Source: Bacteroides ihuae
Lineage (GTDB): Bacteria; Bacteroidota; Bacteroidia; Bacteroidales; Bacteroidaceae
NCBI RefSeq assembly: GCF_900104585.1
Contig: NZ_FNVX01000004.1
Coordinates: forward strand, 1,054,001-1,118,000
Direction: 5' to 3'
DNA: 64,000 nt
Part shown: piece after piece, positions 1-9,407 of the stretch
Numbering within the stretch: position 1 is the stretch's first letter
Layout: every line of letters starts with the position of its first letter
Made by a program: the position numbers and the translations under genes
The notes under the pieces: generated by a model
The model's database searches: none
What the model was told of the DNA's origin: nothing
What the model saw: only the letters and a program-made list of their open reading frames with translations

Positions 1-1
1 A

Positions 2-325
2 TGGGCAGAGCAAGGAATTTTATTACTAAACGCTACTCTTACTGTACGTGCACATCAAGCAGGTTCACATCAGAATAAAGGATGGGAAAGTTTTACTGAT
101 GCAGCCATCAAAGCCTTAGCAGAAGAACGGGAACATTTGGTATTCATACTCTGGGGAGCTTATGCGCAAAAGAAAGGAGCTTTCATTGATCGAAGCAAAC
201 ATCTGGTTCTCAGCTCTGCGCACCCTTCTCCTTTTTCTGCCTACAATGGATTCTTTGGAAACAAACATTTTAGCAAAACAAATGAGTATCTTAAAGTTCA
301 CGAAGAAACAGAAATAGCATGGTGA
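2..325 (+). CDS. ung: Uracil-DNA glycosylase, C-terminal part (cut by window edge)
   Basis: The 5' end lies outside the window, and the visible frame is open from base 2 to the stop. The fragment carries the family-1 UDG C-terminal signature HPSPFSAYNGFFG (roughly the last 40 residues), which contains the catalytic histidine of the leucine-loop motif, and further upstream LLNATLTVRAHQAGSH. The enzyme removes uracil from DNA as the first step of base excision repair in the cytoplasm. A strong bidirectional hairpin follows. The family call is firm; the start cannot be judged. Confidence 0.95.
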   Translation, partial: WAEQGILLLNATLTVRAHQAGSHQNKGWESFTDAAIKALAEEREHLVFILWGAYAQKKGAFIDRSKHLVLSSAHPSPFSAYNGFFGNKHFSKTNEYLKVHEETEIAW

Positions 326-345
326 CACATTAAAGGTAACAATAC

Positions 346-397
346 AAAATAGCCCCGGTACAACAATCAATTAAGATTTTGGTACCGGGGCTATTTT
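346..397. terminator. Bidirectional terminator between ung and lptD
   Basis: A 16-nt arm (AAAATAGCCCCGGTAC, 346-361) pairs perfectly with 382-397. The A-run and T-run at the ends serve transcripts from both sides, as expected between the convergent ung and lptD genes. Confidence 0.9.
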
Positions 398-414
398 AGA
401 TCATTCTATCTAGG

Positions 415-3129
415 TTAATACCACTGAATATTACTTTGAGTCTGACTCCGTTGCTCCCATTTCAAATCTTGCAAAAGGCTTGCATTAGCACGAATCGTGA
501 AGTTATAATATCGATAGGTTCCGATAGGAGAAATACTAGCCGACATATTCCAACAGTGCAAATCACGCGAAACAGTAAAAGCTGTCTGAATAATCTTTTT
601 AGCCTCAAAGTCATATCCAGAATTAAAGCTCATGCTCCAACGATTGGATATCTTGATATTGCCCGAAGCACTCAGGTTTTGCGTATATTTATATGGATAA
701 CGCATTGTTTCTTCATTGATATGCGCCGAAGTGTTTTCGCTAATATTAAAGGAGTAGCTTAAGTTCAACGACCAAGGCATTGTGAACAACTGATAGCCAT
801 CAGCATCCAGCTTAGTTTTCTCTATCTTTTTGGTTTTGGTTTCCCCTTCCTCTTCCTGAGTACCTTCTGAATCCGTTTTCTCAGCATCGTTTTTCCCTTT
901 CGTCTTATCATTCGCCTTTTCATCTTTTGAACCAAACAGTTTCTTCCAAGTGTCATTATTGAGCGTATAATTAAATGAAGAGCCCCATCCCTGGAAACGC
1001 CCGAAGCGCCCATATGACCATTCTGTGCGGTCACCGACCACCACCTTACCATTCTTATCAAATTGATAAGCATAAGTAGCAAAAGAAGAATTCAGGTTCA
1101 ATGTATAGTTCTTAGAAAACTTCAAACGCAAACGCAACGAGAGGTCACTCCAAGGTTTTGTCTCCGCCGCCATATTATAAGAGATACTACCTCCTAACTC
1201 ATCAATAAGGCTAACTTTACGGATAGAATCATTACGGGTTTTATACTTCATCTCAATATTATTGGAAAGGTCAAAACTAACCGTTCCCTGTCTACCTCTT
1301 CCCGGCACTCCAAACGCCTCATTAGCATAAGGAGAATAAGTAACAGTATCCAATTGATTCGAAGAATTGAGGTACGTATAAGATTCATAATAGCCATATT
1401 TGGAAGCGCCAAAATCAGGAGCCATGCTAAGACTAACCTGAGGAGTGATCACATGGCGTATTTGTATCTCTTTGCTCTTTGCAAAAAGAGGTTTATACAT
1501 TCCATAAAGTTTAGTACTCACCCCTAAGCTCGTATTGTAATTGTATACACGATGAAACCCATAGATAGTGTCCGTGGGAACATCCTCATTAGACGCATCC
1601 CTGCCTCTCATTACCTTACGAGTATACCATCTTTCAGTATAATTAAACGAAGGAGTGACATTCAAATATTTAAAGAGAGCGAAAGTGGCACTAACCGGAA
1701 CTGTATGACTCATCCCATTCTTCCAATCCTTTACCAAATTCGACTTAAAAAGCATATTATCTTTTGTATTAATGCTATTTGTTAAGCGTCCGGTATAACT
1801 AAGTGATATCTTCTCATACCAACGCTCATCACCCACAGCCGCTTTACGTTTAAAGGGATAGATACGGCTCAAAGAAATGTTAAGATCCGGCAATGTCACT
1901 GCAATAGAAGAATCTCGCAATGATTGGGAAATATTAAAAGTACTCGAGAGTGTCAATCCTTGATCAGGAAAGCTACGTGAGTAAGCAACACTCGATGTTT
2001 TAGTTCCCTGAGATAAGAGTTGTGAATTATATAAATTGCCTATATTTGTTCGTTCGTAACTAGTAGTCGAGAAATTTACGCTAGCCGAGAAAGTACTATT
2101 AGGACTGGCTTTGGCATCTTGGCGATGAGACCACACAATCTTAAAATCTTTTGCAACCGAATAATCGGCTAACCCCTTATCACCAGTCTTAGTCACTTGA
2201 TAATTGGCTTGCAAAGAGCCGGAATATTTATACCGCTTATTATAGGTAGATTCAACTCCCAGTGCCCACGAACCTTTAGTGAAAACATCTCCTAGCACTT
2301 TCAGATCCATTTTATCATTGACTGCAAAATAGTATCCTCCACCCGTTAAACCGAATCCGCGACTAGAATCATCCATATAGGTTGGCATGATGATACCCGA
2401 TGAATAGCTACTAGAGAATGGAAAGAAAAAGAATGGTACCGCAATAGGAAGAGGAACATCTTCGACTACTAGATAAGCTGGCCCGGTAATGACATTTTTT
2501 TTAGGTCTTACTTTAGCACGAGTTAATTGAAGGTAAAAATGTGGATGATCGTGATGGTCGCAAGTAGTATAGCGCCCATTTACCATAAAGAGTTCATCAT
2601 CAGCTCCTTTTTTAGCATTATTACCAGTGACATACCCCTCTCCTTGCTGACTGACAACATTACTAATAAAGCCTCTTTTACTTTTAAAGTTGTATCGAAT
2701 AGCTTTAGTCTCATAAGGAGTTTCACCATCTTTAAATACAGGAGCACCTTGCATTACGCCCAACGAATCAGGCACACCACGAGCGTAAACCGTACTGCTA
2801 TCCATATTCATCGAGATAATTTGAGCTGCAAGTTCGATCTTTTCATAATTCACTTTTCCCTGACCATAAAGGTGAGCATATCCTCCTTGAGTAAAAACAA
2901 TGGAGTCATTCGCTTCATAAACAACAGGGGCACTAAGGGGTTGCTTCTTCTTGATCGAGAGTGAAGCCAAAGAGTCATTCTTAACTGTATCGACTTTCTG
3001 CGTATCGGCAACCGACACATTCGAAACTGGACTTTGCTTTCGGCGTTGAGGCATTGCCTCTACGGAAAGTGTCAATAAAACAAACAGTAGTATGAATGAT
3101 ATAATTGTATTTGCTTTCAATGGCGTCAT
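415..3129 (-). CDS. lptD: LptD-like outer-membrane LPS assembly protein
   Basis: About 904 residues. A signal peptide (hydrophobic stretch near residues 9-25) is followed by an OstA-like N-terminal region (about 60-190) and a long C-terminal beta-barrel rich in alternating aromatic and polar residues, ending in W-Y. A charged K/E/D-rich insert lies near residues 750-790. LptD inserts lipopolysaccharide or lipooligosaccharide into the outer leaflet. A start one codon upstream would be TTG; ATG at 3129 is preferred. A -7 box (3156-3163) sits about 27 nt upstream. It is a single gene with a shared terminator at its 3' end. The Bacteroidetes version is diverged from the E. coli protein, so the call rests on domain order and barrel character. 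Confidence 0.85.
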   Translation of the reverse strand: MTPLKANTIISFILLFVLLTLSVEAMPQRRKQSPVSNVSVADTQKVDTVKNDSLASLSIKKKQPLSAPVVYEANDSIVFTQGGYAHLYGQGKVNYEKIELAAQIISMNMDSSTVYARGVPDSLGVMQGAPVFKDGETPYETKAIRYNFKSKRGFISNVVSQQGEGYVTGNNAKKGADDELFMVNGRYTTCDHHDHPHFYLQLTRAKVRPKKNVITGPAYLVVEDVPLPIAVPFFFFPFSSSYSSGIIMPTYMDDSSRGFGLTGGGYYFAVNDKMDLKVLGDVFTKGSWALGVESTYNKRYKYSGSLQANYQVTKTGDKGLADYSVAKDFKIVWSHRQDAKASPNSTFSASVNFSTTSYERTNIGNLYNSQLLSQGTKTSSVAYSRSFPDQGLTLSSTFNISQSLRDSSIAVTLPDLNISLSRIYPFKRKAAVGDERWYEKISLSYTGRLTNSINTKDNMLFKSNLVKDWKNGMSHTVPVSATFALFKYLNVTPSFNYTERWYTRKVMRGRDASNEDVPTDTIYGFHRVYNYNTSLGVSTKLYGMYKPLFAKSKEIQIRHVITPQVSLSMAPDFGASKYGYYESYTYLNSSNQLDTVTYSPYANEAFGVPGRGRQGTVSFDLSNNIEMKYKTRNDSIRKVSLIDELGGSISYNMAAETKPWSDLSLRLRLKFSKNYTLNLNSSFATYAYQFDKNGKVVVGDRTEWSYGRFGRFQGWGSSFNYTLNNDTWKKLFGSKDEKANDKTKGKNDAEKTDSEGTQEEEGETKTKKIEKTKLDADGYQLFTMPWSLNLSYSFNISENTSAHINEETMRYPYKYTQNLSASGNIKISNRWSMSFNSGYDFEAKKIIQTAFTVSRDLHCWNMSASISPIGTYRYYNFTIRANASLLQDLKWEQRSQTQSNIQWY

Positions 3130-3155
3130 CAACTAATAGTTTACGCTTAGGGAGG

Positions 3156-3163
3156 CAAAAGTA
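3156..3163 (-). promoter_or_regulatory. -7 promoter box for lptD
   Basis: TACTTTTG on the minus strand matches the Bacteroides TAnnTTTG consensus, at a suitable distance from the ATG at 3129. Confidence 0.6.
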
Positions 3164-3218
3164 CGCATTCTTCATCAATTATATATGGGATTCTTCTTTT
3201 TTAATTATTTTTTAGCCC

Positions 3219-3755
3219 CTATAAAAATAATTCGCACCAATAATCAAAACGAGCGAGGCCGTCCTCTCCATGCTTCGATATACTCTTACGTGCACTCGCC
3301 AGATTTTTCTCTTTGTCAAGATGAGTTTTAGAAAAGAATTTATCAGCAAAACAAATAACTTGTTCCTCAAGACTTTGAGGGGTCATATCTCGATGAGGAA
3401 CAGGCAGTTTTTGTTCCATAATTTCTTTCAAAGAGAGCCCTGCTCCGGTGTGACGTTCACACACCAATGCATGACGAGGAAAGCCTGCTAGACGCACCAA
3501 GTCGGCACCAAGATAACCATGACAAATATAAGGTTGTGAGCCAAAACAATAAATACCCGGAGCATCAGTCAAAAAGATACCTATATCATGTAGCATACTT
3601 GCTTCAGCCAAAAATGACTCATCCAAATTCAATTCAGGATGGTTATGAGCAATATCTAATGCTTTACGGGTAACGGAACGACTATGCACAAGCAATATAT
3701 TCCTCAGTTCATCTTCTAAGGGGTAGTATTTATAAATCAAATCAATAGGACGCAT
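3219..3755 (-). CDS. HD-domain metal-dependent phosphohydrolase family protein
   Basis: 178 residues. The HD superfamily ligands are visible: His24, the doublet His56-Asp57 in MLHDIG, and further histidines near 79 and 102 (ERHTG). This is the HDIG-type fold, usually a phosphohydrolase acting on nucleotides or RNA ends; no specific substrate can be named. It has no signal peptide or membrane segment, so it is cytosolic. It lies 87 nt upstream of the lptD promoter region on the same strand and diverges from the MscS gene. Confidence 0.8.
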   Translation of the reverse strand: MRPIDLIYKYYPLEDELRNILLVHSRSVTRKALDIAHNHPELNLDESFLAEASMLHDIGIFLTDAPGIYCFGSQPYICHGYLGADLVRLAGFPRHALVCERHTGAGLSLKEIMEQKLPVPHRDMTPQSLEEQVICFADKFFSKTHLDKEKNLASARKSISKHGEDGLARFDYWCELFL

Positions 3756-3798
3756 ATAATAATCTGTTTTATTTATTGCATGATCAATCTAAATTGAA

Positions 3799-3806
3799 TA
3801 TTTTTG
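3799..3806 (+). promoter_or_regulatory. -7 promoter box for the MscS-family gene
   Basis: TATTTTTG matches TAnnTTTG and lies 32 nt upstream of the ATG at 3838. Confidence 0.55.
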
Positions 3807-3837
3807 CGCAATATTACTAAAAATAATAATCAATCAA

Positions 3838-4710
3838 ATGGATCTACAAGAGTTTTTAAACCTAACGATTTTTGGAATTGAGATAAAGCACCCCGTCGAA
3901 TTCATTGTTAAGGCTCTGGTTATATATGCTATAACACAAAGTACCGTATCATTTGTGAAATTCTTATTCCGCCGCTCACAAAGAAGAAAAGGTGCGCTGT
4001 CTTTAGACCAAACAACAGCCGGTTTTCTTCAACGGATCAGTATATACGCCATTTACATCATTGGAGGATCCACCGTTTTATCATTAATTCCGGGAATGGA
4101 AACAATCGGCAATTCTATTCTTGCTGGTGCCGGCATCATGGCTATGGCCATCGGTTTTGCTTCCAAGGAAGCTCTGTCTAATTTTATTGGTGGGCTATTT
4201 ATTGTCTTTGCAAAGCCTTTCCGAATTGGCGATGTAATCAAACTGGATGATACTGTAGTCGGTACTGTCTGTGAAATAACCCTCAGGCACACTGTCATTC
4301 GCAGTATGGAGAATAGAATGATTATCATCCCCAACAGCACCATGAATTCGAGCACTATCATTAATTCAACTCTTGGCGAGCAAGAAATATGTAGCTTCAT
4401 CGAAGTAGGTGTTTCCTATAGCTGCGATTTAGATAAAGCAATCTTGTTAATGCGCGATGAAGTAACGAATCACCCTCTACTCATAGATCGACGCACACCA
4501 GACGATAAAAAAAAGAACACTCCTTTAGTTCTCGTGAGAATTATCAACTTAGGTGATTCAGCTATAACTCTTAGAGCGTGGGCATGGGCTGCTAATTCCG
4601 GAGAGGCATTTGTGATGAAGTGCGACTTATTAAAGTCCATCAAAGAGCGTTTTGATAAAGAAAACATTGAAATTCCTTACCCTTACAGCAACATTGTGCT
4701 CAAGAAATAA
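3838..4710 (+). CDS. MscS-family small-conductance mechanosensitive channel
   Basis: 290 residues, the usual size for a compact MscS. There are three N-terminal membrane helices (about 18-40, 66-86 and 92-115). The pore-lining TM3 has the Gly/Ala-rich pattern GAGIMAMAIGFASKEALSN, followed by the hallmark GGLFIVFAKPFRIGDVI entering the cytosolic beta domain and vestibule. The channel opens on membrane tension and releases solutes on osmotic downshift. It sits in the inner membrane and is transcribed alone, convergent with the BASS transporter. Confidence 0.93.
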   Translation: MDLQEFLNLTIFGIEIKHPVEFIVKALVIYAITQSTVSFVKFLFRRSQRRKGALSLDQTTAGFLQRISIYAIYIIGGSTVLSLIPGMETIGNSILAGAGIMAMAIGFASKEALSNFIGGLFIVFAKPFRIGDVIKLDDTVVGTVCEITLRHTVIRSMENRMIIIPNSTMNSSTIINSTLGEQEICSFIEVGVSYSCDLDKAILLMRDEVTNHPLLIDRRTPDDKKKNTPLVLVRIINLGDSAITLRAWAWAANSGEAFVMKCDLLKSIKERFDKENIEIPYPYSNIVLKK

Positions 4711-4713
4711 TAG

Positions 4714-5634
4714 TCATGATTGACTATTATTATTGCGTTTCTTCCAAAGTTGCCAAGAGTTGATAAGATTCTGCCACAATACGTATGACCCCGGTCCCAC
4801 TGAAGCTAGTGGATTCAAATAAGTTTGGGCCATCCATATTGCAAGAATTGTATTCTTCTGCCCTAGAGATTGCCCCCCACTAATACGATCGGAATAAACA
4901 CTTCCAATGGTTTTACCCAGAAAGAATTGTAAACAACAAGCAGCCAAAGCCCCCAAAGCAATCATTAGCTCAGTCCAACCATCAGCAGGATTATAGATCA
5001 AAGAGTACACTGTCTGCGCCGTCACAATAGCAAGAGAGAAGGCCCAGAGATAAAAAGCCAATTCATTATATCTAAGCAGTAGTGAATGCGCCTTAGGTAG
5101 GAGCTTTTGAAGAAACCAAGCTAGTAAGAACGGACAAATCAACAAGGGAACAACTTTACTCAAAATAAGAAAAAAAGATTCATAAAAAGTGGTTTCTAAC
5201 TGAGGCTCAATTAGAGGAAAAAACAGAGGAACGGCAATAGCAACTCCTATATTCGCAAAAAGGGTATAGGTTGTAACACTAGCTGCACTACCACCCAGTT
5301 TAGACGTGATTACGGCTGCTGCAGTAGCTGTAGGACAAATGATACAAACCATCACACCTTCGGCTACTAATTTATTGTACCGATAGAGAAGCAGGTAAAC
5401 AGCCAAAGCACCAAGAATTTGAATTGCAAGTAACCAAAAATGCAGTGGTTTTAACTTTAACTCGCTCGGAGAAACCTTGCTGAAGGTTAACAATAACATC
5501 GTAAAAATTAGAAAAGGAGTAATAAAGGAAAAAAGCATAAACACTTGATAACCAAGGGCGCCAACCAACATCGCGACCGGAAGAGTCCAGTCTTTGAGAA
5601 ACTTCAGCATCTTAATCAGATTTAAATTCTTCAT
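4714..5634 (-). CDS. Bile acid:sodium symporter (BASS) family transporter
   Basis: 306 residues, almost entirely hydrophobic, with about nine or ten predicted membrane helices. The ICPTATAAAVITSKLGGSAA stretch (about 117-135) and the later SGGQSLGQKNTILAIW segment resemble the paired discontinuous-helix motifs of the BASS/SBF fold. The substrate is not evident; members carry bile acids, 2-oxoacids, pantoate or similar anions with sodium. It ends 3 nt from the MscS stop (convergent) and diverges from the TonB receptor. Confidence 0.85.
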   Translation of the reverse strand: MKNLNLIKMLKFLKDWTLPVAMLVGALGYQVFMLFSFITPFLIFTMLLLTFSKVSPSELKLKPLHFWLLAIQILGALAVYLLLYRYNKLVAEGVMVCIICPTATAAAVITSKLGGSAASVTTYTLFANIGVAIAVPLFFPLIEPQLETTFYESFFLILSKVVPLLICPFLLAWFLQKLLPKAHSLLLRYNELAFYLWAFSLAIVTAQTVYSLIYNPADGWTELMIALGALAACCLQFFLGKTIGSVYSDRISGGQSLGQKNTILAIWMAQTYLNPLASVGPGSYVLWQNLINSWQLWKKRNNNSQS

Positions 5635-5664
5635 GCAAAGTAACAGCGAAAAGAGGAATAATAC

Positions 5665-5672
5665 TACCTTTG
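5665..5672 (+). promoter_or_regulatory. -7 promoter box for the TonB receptor
   Basis: TACCTTTG matches TAnnTTTG. A possible TTG start codon at 5670 is the end of this box, which argues that translation begins at the ATG at 5703. Confidence 0.6.
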
Positions 5673-5702
5673 CGACGATTTTTTATTAAAAACATTACTA
5701 AA

Positions 5703-7757
5703 ATGAAAGAAAACAAGTTAACCAAAGAACGTGCGCTTCGCTGGAAGCAGTTCAATCACAAAGGTTATTCTGCATTCTGTAGTTTAAAGAAAGAAGTCAA
5801 CATTGGTGTTCTGGCAGTATCTACACTGATTTTTGCCAATGTTGATGTAATCTCTGCACAGAATCAGGTTGCCGGGCAGCTTAAGAATTACGAGCTGGAA
5901 GAGATTGAAGTAACCGGCACACGCGTTCCACTGACGGAAATGCAGTCGGCAAAGATGGTAACCGTACTTTCGCGCGAAGAAATTCAAGCTGCGGCTGTAC
6001 ACAGTGTTAATGATCTCCTGAAATACGCCGCTGGCGTAGATGTCCGCCAACGAGGCGGGTTCGGTATTCAAACCGACATTTCAGTGCGCGGAGGCACATT
6101 CGACCAAATTACCATCCTTCTCAACGGGGTAAACATTAGTAGTCCCCAAACCGGCCACCTCACGGCCGACTTTCCTGTTTCCATGAACGATATTGAACGA
6201 ATAGAAGTGCTTGAAGGACCTGCCGCACGTGTATTCGGCACCTCGGCTTTCACCGGGGCTATTAATATCGTCACAAAAAACGACAAGCAAAGTCATGTTG
6301 CCATAAATTTATCAGGCGGTAGCTATGGGCTGTTTGACGGAGGTGCACAAGCAAACTTCACCAAAGGAGCCTTCAGCCATCAAGTGTCTGGTAGCTATAA
6401 CCGTAGCGACGGTGCCACTCAAAACAGTGATTTCAACACTAAGCGAGCCTATTACCAAGGAACATATACCGATAAAGAAGTAGATGTGCGTTGGCAATTG
6501 GGAATGACTAACCAGAAGTTCGGAGCGAATACTTTCTACTCAGCGAGCTACCCTCATCAGTACGAAGAGGTTCGTCGCCATCTTATCTCCGTACAAGCTG
6601 AAACCAAAGGACGGCTTCACTTCACTCCCGGCATTTATTGGAATCGTTGGAAGGATCATTTTCAGCTAATACGAGGCACTAACACGGGAGAGAACTTTCA
6701 CATGACAGATGTTTATGGTGTTAACTTAAATGCCTACTTCAATTCCGCTTGGGGAAAAACGGCCTTTGGAACAGAAATCAGGAATGAAGGGATTTTGAGT
6801 ACCAATTTAGGACGGCTTCTAAACGAAGATCAATACGTCGACATTCCGGGTGAGAACGGGAAACAGTTCACGAAAAAAGACAATCGGACGAACATTAGTT
6901 ATTATCTGGAACACAATATATTACTTCAAAGAATGACTATTTCGATGGGAGCTCTCGCTAACATGAATACAGCACTCGATCATAAATATCGCTTTTATCC
7001 GGGCATCGATGTCTCCTATCGTCCACTCGACAAATGGAAGCTGTTCGCCTCATGGAATATGGCATTCCGCATGCCAACCTTTACAGATCTTTATTACGTA
7101 AGCTCCACCCTACAAGGAGATGTAGGACTGAAGCCCGAAGAAACGCAAGCCTTTAACTTAGGAGCGAAATATCGAAATAGATATCTTGAAACCAACATTA
7201 GCGGATTCTTCCATAAAGGGAAAAACATGATTGACTGGGTGATGTACACACCTACAGATGATGTTTATCACTCGGCTAACTTTAAGTTAGACAATATGGG
7301 CATTGAAGTTTCGTCAACACTAAACTTCCGCTCATTGATAAATCAAGATTGTGCGCTGGATAAATTGAATATCAGCTACGCTTATATCCATCAAAAAAGG
7401 TACGATGATATTGAAATCTATAAATCGAGTTATGCGATGGAATCTCTCCGACATAAATTGGTTGCCCGACTTGATCATCGTATCTGGAGCAAATTGACTG
7501 CCGGATGGGCCTTTCGCTGGCAAGACCGTACGGGGGGGTACTTAAAGTACAACACGAAGAATCAGTCTACAGGTGTGGTCGTGCCGTATCCCTCCTTCTG
7601 CTTACTCGACTTGAAAGTGTCTTGGAATGACAGCAAGTACAATGTGTTTGCCGAAGCCAATAACCTGCTAAACCGAACCTACTATGACTTTGGCAATATA
7701 CCTCAACCGGGATTTTGGTTCAGAGCAGGAATGAGCTACCGCATCAATTTCAAGTAA
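5703..7757 (+). CDS. TonB-dependent outer-membrane receptor, BtuB/FepA type
   Basis: 684 residues from the preferred ATG. A long positively charged leader precedes a hydrophobic signal core (VLAVSTLIFANVDVISAQ). The plug domain begins near residue 70 with LEEIEVTGTRVP and contains SVRGGTFDQITILLNGVNI and IERIEVLEGPAARVFGTSAF. A 22-stranded barrel follows, ending in the typical aromatic strand. There is no SusD partner or carboxypeptidase-like N-terminal extension, so this is a single-gene receptor rather than a glycan utilisation pair. The cargo could be cobalamin, a siderophore or another ligand; no riboswitch was seen upstream. Confidence 0.92.
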   Translation: MKENKLTKERALRWKQFNHKGYSAFCSLKKEVNIGVLAVSTLIFANVDVISAQNQVAGQLKNYELEEIEVTGTRVPLTEMQSAKMVTVLSREEIQAAAVHSVNDLLKYAAGVDVRQRGGFGIQTDISVRGGTFDQITILLNGVNISSPQTGHLTADFPVSMNDIERIEVLEGPAARVFGTSAFTGAINIVTKNDKQSHVAINLSGGSYGLFDGGAQANFTKGAFSHQVSGSYNRSDGATQNSDFNTKRAYYQGTYTDKEVDVRWQLGMTNQKFGANTFYSASYPHQYEEVRRHLISVQAETKGRLHFTPGIYWNRWKDHFQLIRGTNTGENFHMTDVYGVNLNAYFNSAWGKTAFGTEIRNEGILSTNLGRLLNEDQYVDIPGENGKQFTKKDNRTNISYYLEHNILLQRMTISMGALANMNTALDHKYRFYPGIDVSYRPLDKWKLFASWNMAFRMPTFTDLYYVSSTLQGDVGLKPEETQAFNLGAKYRNRYLETNISGFFHKGKNMIDWVMYTPTDDVYHSANFKLDNMGIEVSSTLNFRSLINQDCALDKLNISYAYIHQKRYDDIEIYKSSYAMESLRHKLVARLDHRIWSKLTAGWAFRWQDRTGGYLKYNTKNQSTGVVVPYPSFCLLDLKVSWNDSKYNVFAEANNLLNRTYYDFGNIPQPGFWFRAGMSYRINFK

Positions 7758-7851
7758 AGGAATTAGTTGTGGATTGATCATACAATGTCGTTTAGCTCAT
7801 TGCTATTATTTATTTACAGATAATACAATCCAAATAGATCTAACTACTTCA

Positions 7852-7917
7852 CCGCGGTGAACTAACTAGTTAAGCGTGGTGAACTAGTTAATTAACCGCG
7901 GTGAAGTAGTTAGTTAA
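7852..7917. repeat. Three 22-nt tandem repeats within a 19-bp dyad
   Basis: Units at 7852-7873, 7874-7895 and 7896-7917 share the core CG(C/T)GGTGAA followed by TAGTT and TTAA. The outer sequence at 7840-7858 is the exact reverse complement of 7895-7913 (19-bp arms, 36-nt spacer), so the whole block can form a cruciform or hairpin. Function unknown; it lies between the TonB receptor and its downstream terminators. Confidence 0.8.
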
Positions 7918-7920
7918 CCA

Positions 7921-8000
7921 GCCCCCTCCCACAACGCTTGTAGAGGGGCATCGAGCGATTTCCTAAACATTGACAAATGATTTAGGAAATCGTTCTTTTT
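7921..8000 (+). terminator. Two consecutive hairpins ending the TonB receptor transcript
   Basis: A GC-rich hairpin (GCCCCCTC at 7921-7928 with GAGGGGC at 7943-7949) is followed by a longer stem (7953-7967 with 7981-7995) and a run of T. The second is a convincing intrinsic terminator. Confidence 0.8.
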
Positions 8001-8163
8001 TATTAATTAAGCCTCTCTATTTGTAAATAAAGAGCCAAAACAATCGACACTAAGCGTTATGTAGCCAAAATAGAAACCCCAAGTGAGAGTACAACTATTC
8101 AAAGCAATTTGGTAAAAAAGCCAAAACTTGATGCCAAATGAGCAGTTTTCGGCAAAATTCCAC

Positions 8164-8171
8164 TACATTTG
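8164..8171 (+). promoter_or_regulatory. -7 promoter box for the amidase gene
   Basis: TACATTTG matches TAnnTTTG and overlaps a TTG triplet at 8169 that could be mistaken for a start codon. The ATG at 8187 is 16 nt downstream. Confidence 0.6.
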
Positions 8172-8186
8172 CACATTAATGATGAT

Positions 8187-9395
8187 ATGGTAAAGCTAAA
8201 AAAATACATATTAGTACTTATTATTGGCCTATCAATGTCGGCTTCACCCCTATGCACCAGTATCTGGGCTAAAGACTTTATTGTAGTCATAGATCCCGGA
8301 CACGGCGGACACGACCCAGGCGCCATTGGAGGCTTCTCTAAAGAGAAGAACATAAATTTAAATGTCGCTCTCAAACTAGGCAAACTTATAAAGAACAACA
8401 ATGAAGACGTGAAAGTTATATTCACACGAAGTACAGACGTTTTCATTCCACTCAACCGACGGGCTGAGATAGCTAATGATGCAAAAGCAGATCTCTTTAT
8501 TTCCATTCACACCAATGCCGTTGCCGGATCAAAAACAGTCAAAGGAGCTTCAACATGGACACTCGGTCTCGCTAAATCTGAAGCTAACCTCGCTGTAGCC
8601 AAACGAGAAAACTCGGTTATACTTTACGAAAATGATTATAAAACCCGATATGCAGGATTTAATCCCAATTCGGCTGAATCATATATCATGTTCGAATTCA
8701 TGCAAGACAAATACATGTCTCAAAGTGTTCATTTAGCATCTTTGGTGCAGAAAGAATTTCGGCACACCTGCACTCGTATTGACCGCGGCGTACATCAAGC
8801 CGGTTTTTTAGTACTTAAAGCTAGTGCCATGCCCAGTATACTGGTAGAATTAGGATTTATTTCCACCCCTGAAGAAGAGCAGTTTCTCAACCAAGACCAA
8901 GGAACTTCTTCTCTGGCTAAAGGTATTTACAGAGCATTTCTCACTTACAAAAGAGAGCATGAAATTAGAGCTACTGGAGCAAGCCGAACCGTAATACCCG
9001 TGGAAGACAAAGAAGACAACAGATCTCAGGAGAAGCCAGACAGTTCATCGCAGCGTGTGGCAATTAAAGAGCCATCGTCAGAACCACAGGCAGTCTCTAT
9101 AAAGAACGACATCAGAAATACCGAAGAAATTATCTTTAAAATCCAAATATTCACTTCGTCTGCCTTACTTACTGAAAAAGACAAGCGCCTCAAAGGGCTC
9201 AAAGAGGTGGAAAATTATAAAGAAGGGGGACTATACAAATACACTTATGGAGCCTCAAGCGATTATAACAAGATACTAAAAACCCGCCGCTCTATAGCTA
9301 AAGACTTTAAAGATTCCTTCATAATAGCCTTTAAAAGAGGCGAAAAGATAAATATCAATGCGGCTATTGATGAATTCAAAAAAAGAAATAAATAA
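8187..9395 (+). CDS. N-acetylmuramoyl-L-alanine amidase (Amidase_3, AmiC-like)
   Basis: About 402 residues. The signal peptide ends near SIWAKD. The catalytic domain runs from about 28 to 255 with zinc-ligand motifs IDPGHGGHDPGA (His), the downstream glutamate, ISIHTNA (His) and LVELGFIS (Glu). The C-terminal 100 residues after a polar linker are SPOR-like (EIIFKIQIFTSSALL to IIAFKRGEKI). It cleaves the amide bond between MurNAc and the stem peptide in the periplasm, typically for daughter-cell separation. It is followed 12 nt later by the MCE gene, so probably co-transcribed. Confidence 0.93.
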   Translation: MVKLKKYILVLIIGLSMSASPLCTSIWAKDFIVVIDPGHGGHDPGAIGGFSKEKNINLNVALKLGKLIKNNNEDVKVIFTRSTDVFIPLNRRAEIANDAKADLFISIHTNAVAGSKTVKGASTWTLGLAKSEANLAVAKRENSVILYENDYKTRYAGFNPNSAESYIMFEFMQDKYMSQSVHLASLVQKEFRHTCTRIDRGVHQAGFLVLKASAMPSILVELGFISTPEEEQFLNQDQGTSSLAKGIYRAFLTYKREHEIRATGASRTVIPVEDKEDNRSQEKPDSSSQRVAIKEPSSEPQAVSIKNDIRNTEEIIFKIQIFTSSALLTEKDKRLKGLKEVENYKEGGLYKYTYGASSDYNKILKTRRSIAKDFKDSFIIAFKRGEKININAAIDEFKKRNK

Positions 9396-9407
9396 AAAAG
9401 ACAGGAT

